Of a stretch of DNA of 64,000 bases, positions 53,727-62,376 are shown piece by piece. Source of the stretch: Bradyrhizobium forestalis. GTDB taxonomy: Bacteria; Pseudomonadota; Alphaproteobacteria; Rhizobiales; Xanthobacteraceae. The notes beneath the pieces are model-generated. The model saw nothing but the letters and a program-made list of their open reading frames with translations, was not told the DNA's origin and did not search any database. The stretch covers positions 144,501-208,500 of the forward strand of contig NZ_PGVG01000009.1 of the NCBI RefSeq assembly GCF_002795245.1. The letters are read 5' to 3'. The position numbers and the translations under genes were made by a program. Within the stretch, counting starts at the first letter, position 1; every line of letters starts with the position of its first letter.

Positions 53727-54212
53727 ATGTTCTTCGAACCTGAATTTTGGGTTGCCGTCGCCTTCGTGATCCTGATGGTCGTGTTTGGCTATCTCGGGAT
53801 CTTCAAGACGGCGATCACCGCGCTCGATCATCGCGCCGACCGCATCAAGGCCGAGCTCGACGACGCCGCGCGCCTCAAGCAGGAGGCGGCCAAGGTGCTC
53901 GCCGACTACAAGACGCGCAGTGCCGCGGCCGAGCGTGAGGCTGCCGACATCATCGCCAACGCCAAGGCCGAAGCCGAGCGCATCGCAGCCGACGCGAAGG
54001 CGAAGATGGAAGACTTCGTCGCCCGCCGGACCAAGACCGCGGAGAGCAAGATCGCGCTCGCCGAAGCCCAGGCGCTGGCCGATGTCCGCGCCGCAGCCGC
54101 GGAAGCCGCCGTCCAGGCCGCCTCGACCATCCTGTCGCAGTCGGTCAAGGGCCAGGTCGCCGACGACCTGCTCGCCAAGGGCATCAACGAGGTTCGGCAG
54201 AAGCTGAACTGA
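53727..54212 (+). CDS. atpF: F0 ATP synthase subunit b
   Basis: A 161-residue subunit: membrane anchor at the N-terminus ([45 protein letters not shown]) and a long stalk coiled coil. The FWV..AF......Y......I...LD.RA..I...LD.A pattern is the standard alphaproteobacterial subunit b start. Last gene of the operon, followed by a strong terminator. F1 genes are not in the window, consistent with the split F0/F1 arrangement. Confidence 0.95.
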   Translation: MFFEPEFWVAVAFVILMVVFGYLGIFKTAITALDHRADRIKAELDDAARLKQEAAKVLADYKTRSAAAEREAADIIANAKAEAERIAADAKAKMEDFVARRTKTAESKIALAEAQALADVRAAAAEAAVQAASTILSQSVKGQVADDLLAKGINEVRQKLN

Positions 54213-54234
54213 GATTTCGGCCTTTGCACCAATC

Positions 54235-54266
54235 AAAAAGCCGGCGCGATGAGCGCCGGCTTTTTT
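54235..54266 (+). terminator. intrinsic terminator of the F0 operon
   Basis: AAAAAGCCGGCGC-GATGA-GCGCCGGC then TTTTTT, 22 bp after the atpF stop. The A and T runs flank the stem, so it can act on both strands. Confidence 0.9.
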
Positions 54267-54283
54267 GTTGCCTGAAAGACTCT

Positions 54284-54409
54284 CGTGTCCCGGACGTGGC
54301 GCGGCATGCAATGACGCGACGCTGAGCCGGGACCCAGTTGTGCCGCGGCGTGGGCCCCGGCTCTGCAGCGCATCGCCGAAGAGGCGCTGCGCTGCGTCCG
54401 GGGCACGAG
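54284..54409. repeat. CCGGACG-type repeat, copy B (inverted relative to 27019-27136)
   Basis: Begins CGTGTCCCGGACGTGGCGCG and ends CGCTGCGTCCGGGGCACGAG. Read on the minus strand it aligns with copy A, including GGCTCTGCAGCGC and TGGGTCCCGGCTC landmarks. Confidence 0.75.
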
Positions 54410-54415
54410 CTCGGC

Positions 54416-55066
54416 CTACTTCCGCTTCCGCCCCTTCGGCTCGGGTGAAAGCGCCTGCGGGTCGAAGCCGACATAGAAGATGTAGGAATCGGCGACCGCG
54501 GCTGACGGCACCGGATAGGCCAGATCCTCGACGATGAAGCTGAAGGGCACGCTGCCGCCTTCCGACATCTGCACCGTGGTGCGGTATGCCTTCGACGCAA
54601 TCACCTTCTCACCCACGCCGCCCTGCACCACCGCAATACGCAAGGGGACCTCGACGGTCGCAGGCGCACCGGCGGGACCTGCGATGACGCGGCCCTGGAT
54701 GCCGATCCGGGCGGTGATATCGCCGCCGCTCCGGGCGCATTCGCGCGCCATCTTGGTGATCGTTGCCTGGAAGCGGATGTCGTTACCGACGGCCTGCTTG
54801 CCGTTCGCACCGACCGCATAGGTGGAGGCGCCGGAGCGCACGGTGACCTGCGGGCAATCGACGTCGTCCTCGGCTGGCTGGCCGGGCGCGGGCGCCGGAT
54901 TTGGCTGGGCCGGCTCGTCCGGCTTGCCGCCGAACAGGCTCTTGAAGCGGTCGCTCAAGGACTGCGCCGCCGCCGGCGAGACGGACGTGAGCGCAACTGA
55001 CAGCCCCAACGCGACCGCCCCCCCCCGCCGCAACGTCGTCCGCGATGACCGAAGCTTCTTCACCAT
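54416..55066 (-). CDS. exported hypothetical protein (216 aa)
   Basis: From the ATG at 55066 the product has a basic start (MVKKLRSSRTTLRRGGAVALGLSVALTSVSPAAAQ) forming a signal peptide. A Pro-rich linker (PDEPAQPNPAPAPGQPAEDD) follows, and a beta-rich domain with DVDCPQVTVRSGASTYAVG, RFQATITKMARECARSGGDITARIGIQGRVIAGP, VPLRIAVVQ, AYRTTVQMSEGGSVPFSFIVEDLAYPVP. One Cys pair (C70/C110 region). I recognise it only as a conserved rhizobial periplasmic protein. Confidence 0.7.
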   Translation of the reverse strand: MVKKLRSSRTTLRRGGAVALGLSVALTSVSPAAAQSLSDRFKSLFGGKPDEPAQPNPAPAPGQPAEDDVDCPQVTVRSGASTYAVGANGKQAVGNDIRFQATITKMARECARSGGDITARIGIQGRVIAGPAGAPATVEVPLRIAVVQGGVGEKVIASKAYRTTVQMSEGGSVPFSFIVEDLAYPVPSAAVADSYIFYVGFDPQALSPEPKGRKRK

Positions 55067-55200
55067 CGACACCCATGCTCCATCACAACATCCGGGCCGA
55101 TCCACCGACCGGACCGCGCCGTTATATCGCCAAAATCGGCGAACCCAAGGCAAGCGAACAAGGCGGGACCGTCGAGACCTTGGCCGCACGAGATCGCGGC

Positions 55201-55788
55201 TCAGCCGCGGAAATCCTCGTGCAGCAGTCCGAACAGCAGGTGATCCTGCCAGATCCCATTGATGCAGAGGTAACGGCGAGCCAGGCCCTCGCGGGAGAAG
55301 CCGCACTTCTCCAGCACCCGGATCGACGGCGCATTGGTCGGGATGCAGGCGGCCTCGACCCGGTGCAGATTGAGCTCGCCGAACAGCGTCGGCAGCAGCA
55401 CCCGCAACGCTGCCGTCATGTAGCCGCGATGAGCATAGGGCTGTCCGATCCAGTAGCCGATGGTGCCGGCCTGGACGATGCCGCGCCGGACATTGGCCAG
55501 CGTGATGCCGCCAACCAGGGCGCCGTCGAGCTCGCGGAAGATCAGAAAAGGATAGGAACGGTCCGCGGCAATGTCCTCGGAATAGCGGCGCAGGCGACGG
55601 CGGAAGCCGGACCGGGTGAGATCGTCAGACGGCCAGATCGGCTCCCACGGCGTGAGATAGTCGCGGCTGGTCTCGCGCAAATGCGCCCATTGCAGGAAGT
55701 CCGACATTTGCGGGGCGCGCAGCAGCAGCCCGTTGCCGCGCGGCGCGAGGGCGGCGGCTCCACTGGATGGCAGGCGAAACAGGGCCAT
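55201..55788 (-). CDS. GNAT-family N-acetyltransferase (RimJ/RimL-like)
   Basis: A 195-residue GNAT enzyme: GNGLLLRAPQMSDFLQWAHLRETSRDYLTPWEPIWPSDDLTRSGFRRRLRRY is the RimJ-type N-terminus. ALVGGITLANVRRGIVQAGTIGYWIGQPYAHRGYMTAALRVLLPTLFGELNLHRVEAACIPTNAPSIRVLEKCGFSREGLARRYLCINGIWQDHLLFGLL carries the acetyl-CoA motif (Q/RxxGxA as QPYAHRGYM). It is related to the ribosomal-protein alanine N-acetyltransferases. The target is unknown. It follows the M16 peptidase gene by 39 bp on the same strand. Confidence 0.92.
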   Translation of the reverse strand: MALFRLPSSGAAALAPRGNGLLLRAPQMSDFLQWAHLRETSRDYLTPWEPIWPSDDLTRSGFRRRLRRYSEDIAADRSYPFLIFRELDGALVGGITLANVRRGIVQAGTIGYWIGQPYAHRGYMTAALRVLLPTLFGELNLHRVEAACIPTNAPSIRVLEKCGFSREGLARRYLCINGIWQDHLLFGLLHEDFRG

Positions 55789-55827
55789 GGTGATGCTTTC
55801 CGGGGCGGTCTCGCCGTGGCGCGGCTC

Positions 55828-57117
55828 CTAATGCAGCCGCGCCTTGGCGCGCGCCCGGGTCAATCCTTCCGCAAAAGATACCGCCGTGTCCAGACCCCTG
55901 CCACTGCCCAATGCGACAACGGCAGGCCGGCTCCGCGCCAGCAATGCGCGCGCCGCGTCCCGCGTGGATTCGATGCTGACGGCATCGATCCGGGCCACAA
56001 GTTCCTGCGCCGTTTGCGGCCGCCCATAGGCGAGCACATGCCGGGCGAGCTGCTCGGCACGGGAGGAGCAGCTCTCCATGGCCATCAGGAGACCCGCCTT
56101 CATCTGCGCCTTGGCCCGGGCGATCTCGGCCTCAGTCAGCGTCTCCACCGAATCATTCATGATGTCGACCACGACCTCCATCATCTCCGGCGCGTCGGCC
56201 GGATCGGTGCCGGTGTAGAGGCCGAAGAAGCCGGTATCGGTGTAGGGCGCGTGGAAGGTGTAGATGGAGTAGCAGAGGCCACGCTTCTCTCGCACCTCCT
56301 GGAACAGCCGCGACGACATTCCGCCGCCGAGAATGTTGGTGAAGACCTGGAGCGAGAACAGCGACGAGTCGGTCTGCGGCACGCCCTCCAGCGCCAGCGT
56401 CAGATGCGCCTGCTCGAGCTCGCGATGCACCACCTTGCTGCCGCCCTTGCCGAACTGAGCGGTCTGCGGCTTCGGCCCCGGCGTCCCCTCGAAACTGGCA
56501 AAGCGTGTCTCGACCTCGGCGACGACTTGGCTGTGATCAACCGCGCCGGCCGCCGCCACCACCATGTCGGGCCCGCGATAATGCGTCGAGAGGTAGCCAC
56601 GCAGCATGTCGCGGTTGAAGGCGCGCAGCGTCTTGGCCGTGCCGAGCAGCGAGCGGCCCATCGGCTGGTCGGGATAGCAAAGCTCGTTCAGATGCTCGAA
56701 CACGACGTCGTCGGGCGTATCCTGCGCGGCACCGATCTCCTGCACGATGACGTTCTTTTCGCGCTCCAGCTCGTCGGGCTCGAAGGCGGGATTGGCGAGG
56801 ATGTCGGCGAGCACGTCGAGCGCGAGCGGCACGTCGGCCTTCAGCACCCGCGCGTAATAGGACGTGGTCTCGGTCGAGGTGCCGGCATTGAGGTCGCCGC
56901 CGACCGCCTCGATCTCCTCGACGATCTCGCGCGAAGAACGCTTCGTCGTGCCCTTGAACGCCATGTGCTCGAGCAGGTGCGAGATGCCGTGCTCGTTGGG
57001 CTTTTCGTCGCGTCCGCCGACGCCGGCCCAGACGCCGAGCGCAGCAGTTTCGAGGTGGGGCATCTCGTCGGTGACGACGGTCAGGCCGGAGGCAAGCTTG
57101 GAGATCTCGACGCTCAT
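55828..57117 (-). CDS. M16-family zinc peptidase (mitochondrial-processing-peptidase type)
   Basis: A 429-residue insulinase-family protease with the inverted zinc motif HxxEH in NEHGISHLLEHMAFKGT (His47, Glu50, His51). The downstream acidic ligand lies in the ELEREKNVIVQEIGAAQDTPDDVVFEHLN region. GSKVVHRELEQAHLTLALEGVP and NILGGGMSSRLFQEVREKRGLCYSIY are family landmarks of the C-terminal domain. The bacterial relatives are single-chain MPP-like peptidases, cytosolic or periplasmic. Its ATG overlaps the thrC stop (57114-57117). Confidence 0.94.
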   Translation of the reverse strand: MSVEISKLASGLTVVTDEMPHLETAALGVWAGVGGRDEKPNEHGISHLLEHMAFKGTTKRSSREIVEEIEAVGGDLNAGTSTETTSYYARVLKADVPLALDVLADILANPAFEPDELEREKNVIVQEIGAAQDTPDDVVFEHLNELCYPDQPMGRSLLGTAKTLRAFNRDMLRGYLSTHYRGPDMVVAAAGAVDHSQVVAEVETRFASFEGTPGPKPQTAQFGKGGSKVVHRELEQAHLTLALEGVPQTDSSLFSLQVFTNILGGGMSSRLFQEVREKRGLCYSIYTFHAPYTDTGFFGLYTGTDPADAPEMMEVVVDIMNDSVETLTEAEIARAKAQMKAGLLMAMESCSSRAEQLARHVLAYGRPQTAQELVARIDAVSIESTRDAARALLARSRPAVVALGSGRGLDTAVSFAEGLTRARAKARLH

Positions 57118-58544
57118 CCGGCAACTCCCTGCTTTGCGGCGCGGCTGACCGACAGCACGAACCGCTCGACCTCGGCCTGATCGTTCTTCATCACCCTCAT
57201 GTGTTCGGATTTGGTCATCAAGCCGTCGAGCCAGGCCGGCAGTTGCGGCCGCTGGCCGCAGGCCGCCTCGACAGCGTCGGGGAATTTGGCTGGATGGGCG
57301 GTGGAGAGGACGATGCTCGGCACCCTCGTGTCGGTGGTGTCGCGGTCCGCGACGGCGAGCGCCACGGCCGTATGAGGATCGACCAGCTCGCCTGCTTCGC
57401 GCCAGGCGGCGCGGATCGCAGCCGCAGTCTCGGTCTCGTCGGCGCGCCCGGCATCGAACTCCTCGCGGATCGCGGCGAGCGTCGCATCGGGCAGCACGAA
57501 ACGTCCGGACTGCTTCAGCGACTCCATCAGACGGCGCACGCCTGCGGCATCGCGCCGGCTGGCCTCGAACAGCAGTCGCTCGAAATTCGAGGAGATCTGG
57601 ATGTCCATCGACGGCGAGGCGGTCGCGTGCACCTCGCGCACCTCGTAAATTCCAGTCTTCAGCGTGCGCGCCAGGATGTCGTTGACGTTGGCGGCGATGC
57701 GCAGGGTGCGCACCGGCAGCCCCATGCGCTTGGCGACATAGCCGGCGAAGATGTCGCCGAAATTACCTGTCGGGACGACGAAATCGACCGCGCGCGCCGG
57801 CGCACCGACGGCGACGGCGGAGGTGAAATAGTAGACCACCTGGGCGACGATGCGCGCCCAGTTGATGGAATTGACGCCGGACAGCGAGGTCGCATCGCGG
57901 AAGCGATGGTTGTTGAACATCCCCTTCACGAGCGCCTGGCAATCGTCGAACGTGCCTTCGACGGCGAGCGCGTGCACATTGGCCGCCCCCGTCGTCGTCA
58001 TCATCCGCTGCTGCACCTCGGAGATGCGGCCGTGCGGAAACAGCACGATGAGGTCCACATTCTCGAGTCCAGCAAAGGCTTCGACCGCGGCGCCGCCGGT
58101 ATCGCCCGATGTCGCGACCACGATGGTGGTGCGCTGGCCGCGCTTGGCGAGCACATGGTCCATCAGCCGCGAGATCAGCTGCATCGCCACGTCCTTGAAG
58201 GCGAGCGTCGGACCGTGGAACAGCTCCAGCACGAATTGATGCGGCGACATCTGGCGCAGCGGCACCACCGCGGGATGGCGGAAGGTGGCATAGGCCTCGT
58301 TCGCCATGCGGCCGAGCTCGGCGTCCGGAATCTCGCCGCCGGCGAAGGGACGGATCACATCGACCGCGACCTCCCAATAGGGACGGCCGAAGAAGCCGGC
58401 GATCGTCTCGGTCGGGAGCTGCGGCCACGTCGCCGGCACATACAGGCCACCGTCGCGGGCAAGCCCGGTCAGCATCACGTCACAGAAGCCGAGTTCGGGG
58501 GCCTCGCCCCGGGTCGAGATATAACGAGTCAAACTGCCCTCCAA
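57114..58544 (-). CDS. thrC: threonine synthase
   Basis: A 476-residue PLP enzyme converting O-phosphohomoserine to threonine. PLP Lys117 is in ELFHGPTLAFKDVAMQL. The glycine-rich phosphate loop is VATSGDTGGAAVEAFAG. VPTGNFGDIFAGYVAKRMGLPVRTLRIAANVNDIL and AHPAKFPDAVEAA complete the class II-type threonine synthase profile. Translation starts at 58544. thrC, the M16 peptidase and the GNAT form an operon in other alphaproteobacteria as here. Confidence 0.96.
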   Translation of the reverse strand: MEGSLTRYISTRGEAPELGFCDVMLTGLARDGGLYVPATWPQLPTETIAGFFGRPYWEVAVDVIRPFAGGEIPDAELGRMANEAYATFRHPAVVPLRQMSPHQFVLELFHGPTLAFKDVAMQLISRLMDHVLAKRGQRTTIVVATSGDTGGAAVEAFAGLENVDLIVLFPHGRISEVQQRMMTTTGAANVHALAVEGTFDDCQALVKGMFNNHRFRDATSLSGVNSINWARIVAQVVYYFTSAVAVGAPARAVDFVVPTGNFGDIFAGYVAKRMGLPVRTLRIAANVNDILARTLKTGIYEVREVHATASPSMDIQISSNFERLLFEASRRDAAGVRRLMESLKQSGRFVLPDATLAAIREEFDAGRADETETAAAIRAAWREAGELVDPHTAVALAVADRDTTDTRVPSIVLSTAHPAKFPDAVEAACGQRPQLPAWLDGLMTKSEHMRVMKNDQAEVERFVLSVSRAAKQGVAG

Positions 58545-58676
58545 AGGCGGGCGAGCCGAAGCTTGACCCTTAAGCCTTTGATTTTACGAAACTACTTGTT
58601 AACAGCCGGAGGCTTTGAGCCACCATAGAGTGTTTTGCGGCATCGGGAAACCGCTCTTCCGGCCACCCTCGCCCAA

Positions 58677-58708
58677 TGAAAAAGGGCTGCGGCATTGCCG
58701 CAGCCCTT
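58677..58708 (-). terminator. minus-strand intrinsic terminator without an obvious gene
   Basis: AAGGGCTGCGGC-ATT-GCCGCAGCCCTT (58682-58708) is a perfect 12-bp stem, and the minus strand continues with TTTTTC, a proper terminator. The nearest minus-strand gene stop is 370 bp away at 59079, so this may end a small RNA from about 58710-58800 or a long 3' UTR. The gap 58545-59078 holds no protein gene; its first part is the thrC leader. Confidence 0.6.
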
Positions 58709-59078
58709 CTCTTGGAAGGTCTGTCGTTGTGTGCAGACCGGTTTGCCTCGTCGGGGTCGCCGACCCGTCAAAACTGTTCTGGCAAGCTTTCGTCGCATGT
58801 CACGAAATCGTCAAGGGACAAAACCGCGCGCGCCGAAGAATGTTCCTGTTCTTCCCGGCCTACTCCGGCCCCGGCCCCAGCAACACGGCCAAGTCCTGCC
58901 GCCAAATGCCGCTTTTTCCCGAAATATTGGCGGCAGCAGGAACGAATGCAGCCTCGACCCATTGTGTCCGCGGATGGCTGTCAGCCCGTTGCCCATGGAT
59001 TGCCCGGTCAACGGCGGCGGCGATCCGTCGACCGAACCGCTGCATCCTGAAGCAGCCGGTTCGGTCGCTGGCGGAGGG

Positions 59079-59723
59079 TTAATTCATCCCGATTTCCACT
59101 GCGATCCGGATCAGGTCGGAGTGATTCTTGGCGCCCAGCTTCTGCTTGAGCAGGGATGTGGTGTTGGCGACCGTCTTGTAGGAGATGCCGAGCGCCTCGG
59201 CGACCTCGACGATCTTGTCGCCGCGTCCAAGCAGGCGGAGAATTTCGAGCTCCCGCGGCGTCATCTGCGAGGCCGGATTGGCCTTGATCGCCGCGCCGGA
59301 AAACGTCACGGCTTCCGCAAGCTGCGGCGAGATGAAATTGTCTCCGGCGACCACCTTGCGCACCGCTTTCAGCAGGATCCTGGGATCATCGCCCTTGGAG
59401 ACATAGCCCTGCGCCCCAAGCTCGACGGCCCGCACCACGAAGGCCGGATCGTCGTTCATGCTGAACATGATGATCTTGGCGCCGGGATCGTCCTTGCGGA
59501 TGCGTCGCATCAGCTCGAAGCCGGAGACATCGGGCAGGCTGATGTCGATCACGGTGACGTCGGGCCGCTTGCTGACGTAAGCGCGATGTCCGGATTTGGC
59601 ATCGGTCGCTTCGTCAATGCGAATTGAGTGGTCGGAAGCGAACAGGGTGCGGCAACCCGACAGCACCACGGGATGGTCGTCGACGATCAGGATCCTGGTC
59701 GCCAGCTTGGCGGTATCTTGCAT
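59079..59723 (-). CDS. NarL/LuxR-type response regulator
   Basis: A 214-residue regulator from the ATG at 59723 (AAGAGAG upstream). The receiver has ILIVDDHPVVLSGCRTLF and phospho-Asp60 (VTVIDISLPDVSGFE), with K in YVSKGDDP. The LuxR domain reads MTPRELEILRLLGRGDKIVEVAEALGISYKTVANTTSLLKQKLGAKNHSDLIRIAVEIG. The recognition helix SYKTVANTTSLLKQKLG resembles MoxX/FlhR-like alphaproteobacterial regulators. Divergent from a histidine kinase 65 bp away, the probable partner. Confidence 0.93.
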   Translation of the reverse strand: MQDTAKLATRILIVDDHPVVLSGCRTLFASDHSIRIDEATDAKSGHRAYVSKRPDVTVIDISLPDVSGFELMRRIRKDDPGAKIIMFSMNDDPAFVVRAVELGAQGYVSKGDDPRILLKAVRKVVAGDNFISPQLAEAVTFSGAAIKANPASQMTPRELEILRLLGRGDKIVEVAEALGISYKTVANTTSLLKQKLGAKNHSDLIRIAVEIGMN

Positions 59724-59788
59724 CGCGCGCTCTCTTGTTTTTCGACTCATAGACCGCCGGGAAGAAATGGAAAGAGAAAATCCCGCCG

Positions 59789-61150
59789 ATGCGCGTTAGA
59801 ATTGACCTAATGTGGCAACGACTTTCGTTCCGGACGCAACTGTTTCTTCCGCTCGGCGCCAGCTTTCTCGCGGCGCTGATCTTGGGTGGCGTGTTGCTCC
59901 AGATGTTCGCGACGGGCCAATTGGCGGAGGAGAACGAGCCGCGACGGCGTTCGACGGAGGCCATCGCCGCCGCGCTCAACAACACCCTGGGCGCGTCGGA
60001 CAATCCACGGCAGACGCTCGACGCCTTTGTCCATTCTTTGGACAGCTCCTCCGACATCCAATTCCGTGCCGTGGAAGCAGGTCCCACGCCATCTCCGAAG
60101 GACGATCTGCGCAAGCCGCATGGCGTGCCGCAATGGTTCATCGACCTTCTCGCCATCCCCGACATCGAGGCGGCATCCCCGGTGATGATCGACGGCAGGC
60201 GTATCGGCGACATCGTATTCCTGCCGGACATGTCGGCCGATCTGTTCGAGAAATGGATCGGCTTTCTTGCACTGGCCAGCCTGGTTGCCGTGCTGATGGT
60301 TCTTACAAGCACGATCGCCTATGTCTTGGCGGGATCTGTCCTGCGCCCCCTGCAAGATCTCGGCGAAGGTCTCACGCGAATACGACGGGGCGACTACACC
60401 AGGCCGATTCCGGTCGGGGGTCCGCCGGAAATTCGGCAAGGCTGCGAGGAGGCGAATGCGCTGGTCGCAACGCTGGCGCAATTGAGCCAGGACAATCGCG
60501 ATCTGATGCACCGCCTGGTGTCGCTCCAGGATGACGAGCGGCGCGATCTCGCCCGCGAACTACACGACGAGCTCGGACCGCTGCTGTTCAGCATCCGCGC
60601 CGGCACGATCGCGCTGGCCGAGGCCTCCCAGCCATTGGGAAATCTCGGCAATTCGGCACAGGATCTGCTGCGATCGGTCGAGGCACTGCAGCAGACCAGC
60701 CGCAGGATCCTCGACCGGCTGCGGCCGCTCTATATCGAGGAACTTGGCCTTTGGACCAGCGTGCAGACCCTGCTCCGGAACTTTCGCAAGCAGGCACCGC
60801 ATATCGTCCTGACAGACACGATCGATGCCGATCTGAACGTGATCGACGGGCCGTTAGCTCAGACCGTGTATCGGGTGATCCAGGAGGCACTGACCAACGT
60901 GCTCCGCCATGCCAAGGCCAGCAACGCCCATGTGCAGGCGACCGTCGTCGGCGAGACACTCATCGTCGAGATCTCCGACAATGGCGGCGGTTTTCCTGCG
61001 GGCAACATCTTCGGCCGGGGCCTGACCGGCATGCAGGAGCGCGTGCGTGCGCTCAGCGGATCGCTGTCCCTGTTGCGCGTGGATGAGCGAACTTACGTGC
61101 GCTGCCGCCTTCCGGCACGGACGACGCGGGACGCGCCGGCATCAGGCTAA
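59789..61150 (+). CDS. membrane sensor histidine kinase (HisKA_3 type, MoxY/FlhS-like)
   Basis: A 453-residue kinase. Membrane helices lie at about residues 18-42 and 160-185, enclosing a ~115-residue periplasmic sensor. A HAMP-like stretch LAGSVLRPLQDLGEGLTRIRRGDYTRPIP follows. The dimerisation box is DDERRDLARELHDELGPLL (phospho-His259). The ATPase domain has IQEALTNVLRHAKASNA and SDNGGGF, GLTGMQERV. The cognate regulator is divergent. An ATG at 59810 is an alternative start. Its 3' end overlaps the convergent NTF2-like gene by 4 bp. Confidence 0.92.
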   Translation: MRVRIDLMWQRLSFRTQLFLPLGASFLAALILGGVLLQMFATGQLAEENEPRRRSTEAIAAALNNTLGASDNPRQTLDAFVHSLDSSSDIQFRAVEAGPTPSPKDDLRKPHGVPQWFIDLLAIPDIEAASPVMIDGRRIGDIVFLPDMSADLFEKWIGFLALASLVAVLMVLTSTIAYVLAGSVLRPLQDLGEGLTRIRRGDYTRPIPVGGPPEIRQGCEEANALVATLAQLSQDNRDLMHRLVSLQDDERRDLARELHDELGPLLFSIRAGTIALAEASQPLGNLGNSAQDLLRSVEALQQTSRRILDRLRPLYIEELGLWTSVQTLLRNFRKQAPHIVLTDTIDADLNVIDGPLAQTVYRVIQEALTNVLRHAKASNAHVQATVVGETLIVEISDNGGGFPAGNIFGRGLTGMQERVRALSGSLSLLRVDERTYVRCRLPARTTRDAPASG

Positions 61151-61512
61151 CACGCGCAGCCATCATGCGCGTTCTGTCGCGCCGGTTCGCACAGTGTGCT
61201 GTGGATCTTGCCATCCAGGCTGAAGCGGAACGAGGCCTGAATGCGCAGCGCGCCGGCGACGGAATATTCGAGATCGATGCCGTGGGGCGCGGGATGGATC
61301 TCCTCCAGACCGAAACCTGCCGACGAGAAGGCGCTGAGCCGCGGCTGCCAATAGGCCTCGATCTCGCTCCGGCCGCGGTAGCGCCGCGTGCCGTTACACG
61401 TGCATTCGAGCTGCGCATCGTCCGCATAGAGATCGAGCAGTGTCGCGAGGTCGCCCTTCCGGCAGGCGTCCACCCAATCAACGATAATTCCCATCTGGTC
61501 GAAATCACGCAT
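61147..61512 (-). CDS. NTF2/SnoaL-like protein
   Basis: A 121-residue cone-fold protein: MGIIVDWVDACRKGDLATLLDLYADDAQLECTCNGTRRYRGRSEIEAYWQPRLSAF is the NTF2-like N-terminus (W...C..GD...L..LYADDA..E...). SYVAGALRIQASFRFSLDGKI-like sequence (here EYSVAGALRIQASFRFSLDGKI) forms the second half. The Cys pair TC-NGT and C-terminal CEPARQNAHDGCAC are notable. The catalytic role is unknown. Convergent with the histidine kinase, with overlapping 3' ends. Confidence 0.8.
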   Translation of the reverse strand: MRDFDQMGIIVDWVDACRKGDLATLLDLYADDAQLECTCNGTRRYRGRSEIEAYWQPRLSAFSSAGFGLEEIHPAPHGIDLEYSVAGALRIQASFRFSLDGKIHSTLCEPARQNAHDGCAC

Positions 61513-61623
61513 GCCGCAATCCTGTCTGCCGCGGAAAACACCGACGGCTTAGGACCACACTCGTGAATCTATGCTGAATAATAAACCCCGGGCGATACCG
61601 GGTTCCCTCGAACTATCATGAGT

Positions 61624-62376
61624 TCAGCTCTGCCGCCGGCCTCTTGCCCACACGGCGAAGGCGATCAGCACGGCGCCTGCAAGCGTGAACCAGGTGACCG
61701 CATATTGCAGGTGGTCGTCCTTCAGATTCACCTCGAGCGGGCCCGGACGCGGAATGCCGTTCGCGGGCGCGGGCTGCTCGAGGTCGATATAGAACGGCGC
61801 AACCGCGCCCCAGCCGAGCGCGCTTGCGATTCCCAGATGATCGCGCACGAACCAGAGCCGCCTGTCGCGATTCTCCGCCGGCGTCAGCCAGCTTGGCGCC
61901 TCGGGAAAGCGCAGATAGCCGGTGAACGCCATCGGTTGGCCCGTGACGAGCTTCTTCACAGCGCGATCCTCGACATCGCGGTCCTGCATCGTGTTCTCGA
62001 CGAAGCCCGCATCGATCGCGACCGTCTCGCCGCTGGGAAGCCGCGCCGGCAGGAACGCCCAGGTGCCCGGGCCGGAGGCGTCCTTGCGCACCGCGGAGCC
62101 GGAGGAATAGACCATCGCATCGGGCAGGGCTGCATAGGTCGCGGTGAAGCTGACGCGGCGGAATTCATCGCGGGCAGGATTCAGTGCGGGCCATTGCGCG
62201 GACGGCGGCAGCGCCGTCGGCGGCGCCGCAAGCCGTTCGGTGAGTGCCGCAATGAGCTCGTGCTTGGCTGTCCGGCGCTGCAACTGCCAGACACCGAGCG
62301 CGACGAACACAGCCGTCAGGAACAGCGTGAACAGCGCGAAGCCGGCCACGCGGGCCTTGCGCGCAGGCTCGTTCAT
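61624..62376 (-). CDS. SURF1-family cytochrome oxidase assembly protein
   Basis: A 250-residue membrane protein from the ATG at 62376. The N-terminal helix (GFALFTLFLTAVFVALGVWQLQRRTAKHELI) and C-terminal helix (HLQYAVTWFTLAGAVLIAFAVWARGRR) flank a periplasmic domain. FRRVSFTATYAALPDAMVYSS, FLPARLPSGETVAIDAGFVEN and YLRFPEAPSWLTPAENRDRRLWFVRDH are SURF1 motifs. It assists heme a insertion into cytochrome aa3 oxidase. It overlaps the DUF983 gene by 4 bp in the cox operon. Confidence 0.92.
   Translation of the reverse strand: MNEPARKARVAGFALFTLFLTAVFVALGVWQLQRRTAKHELIAALTERLAAPPTALPPSAQWPALNPARDEFRRVSFTATYAALPDAMVYSSGSAVRKDASGPGTWAFLPARLPSGETVAIDAGFVENTMQDRDVEDRAVKKLVTGQPMAFTGYLRFPEAPSWLTPAENRDRRLWFVRDHLGIASALGWGAVAPFYIDLEQPAPANGIPRPGPLEVNLKDDHLQYAVTWFTLAGAVLIAFAVWARGRRQS

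Noticed and set aside
55045..57180. 711-residue + strand ORF opposite the GNAT and M16 genes
   Set aside because: It is an antisense shadow of two well-identified genes, with a His/Arg/Ala/Gln-heavy composition.
58545..58628. Possible tRNA fragment near thrC
   Set aside because: The GGAGGCTTTGAGCCACC phrase does not fold as a cloverleaf and no anticodon arm is present.
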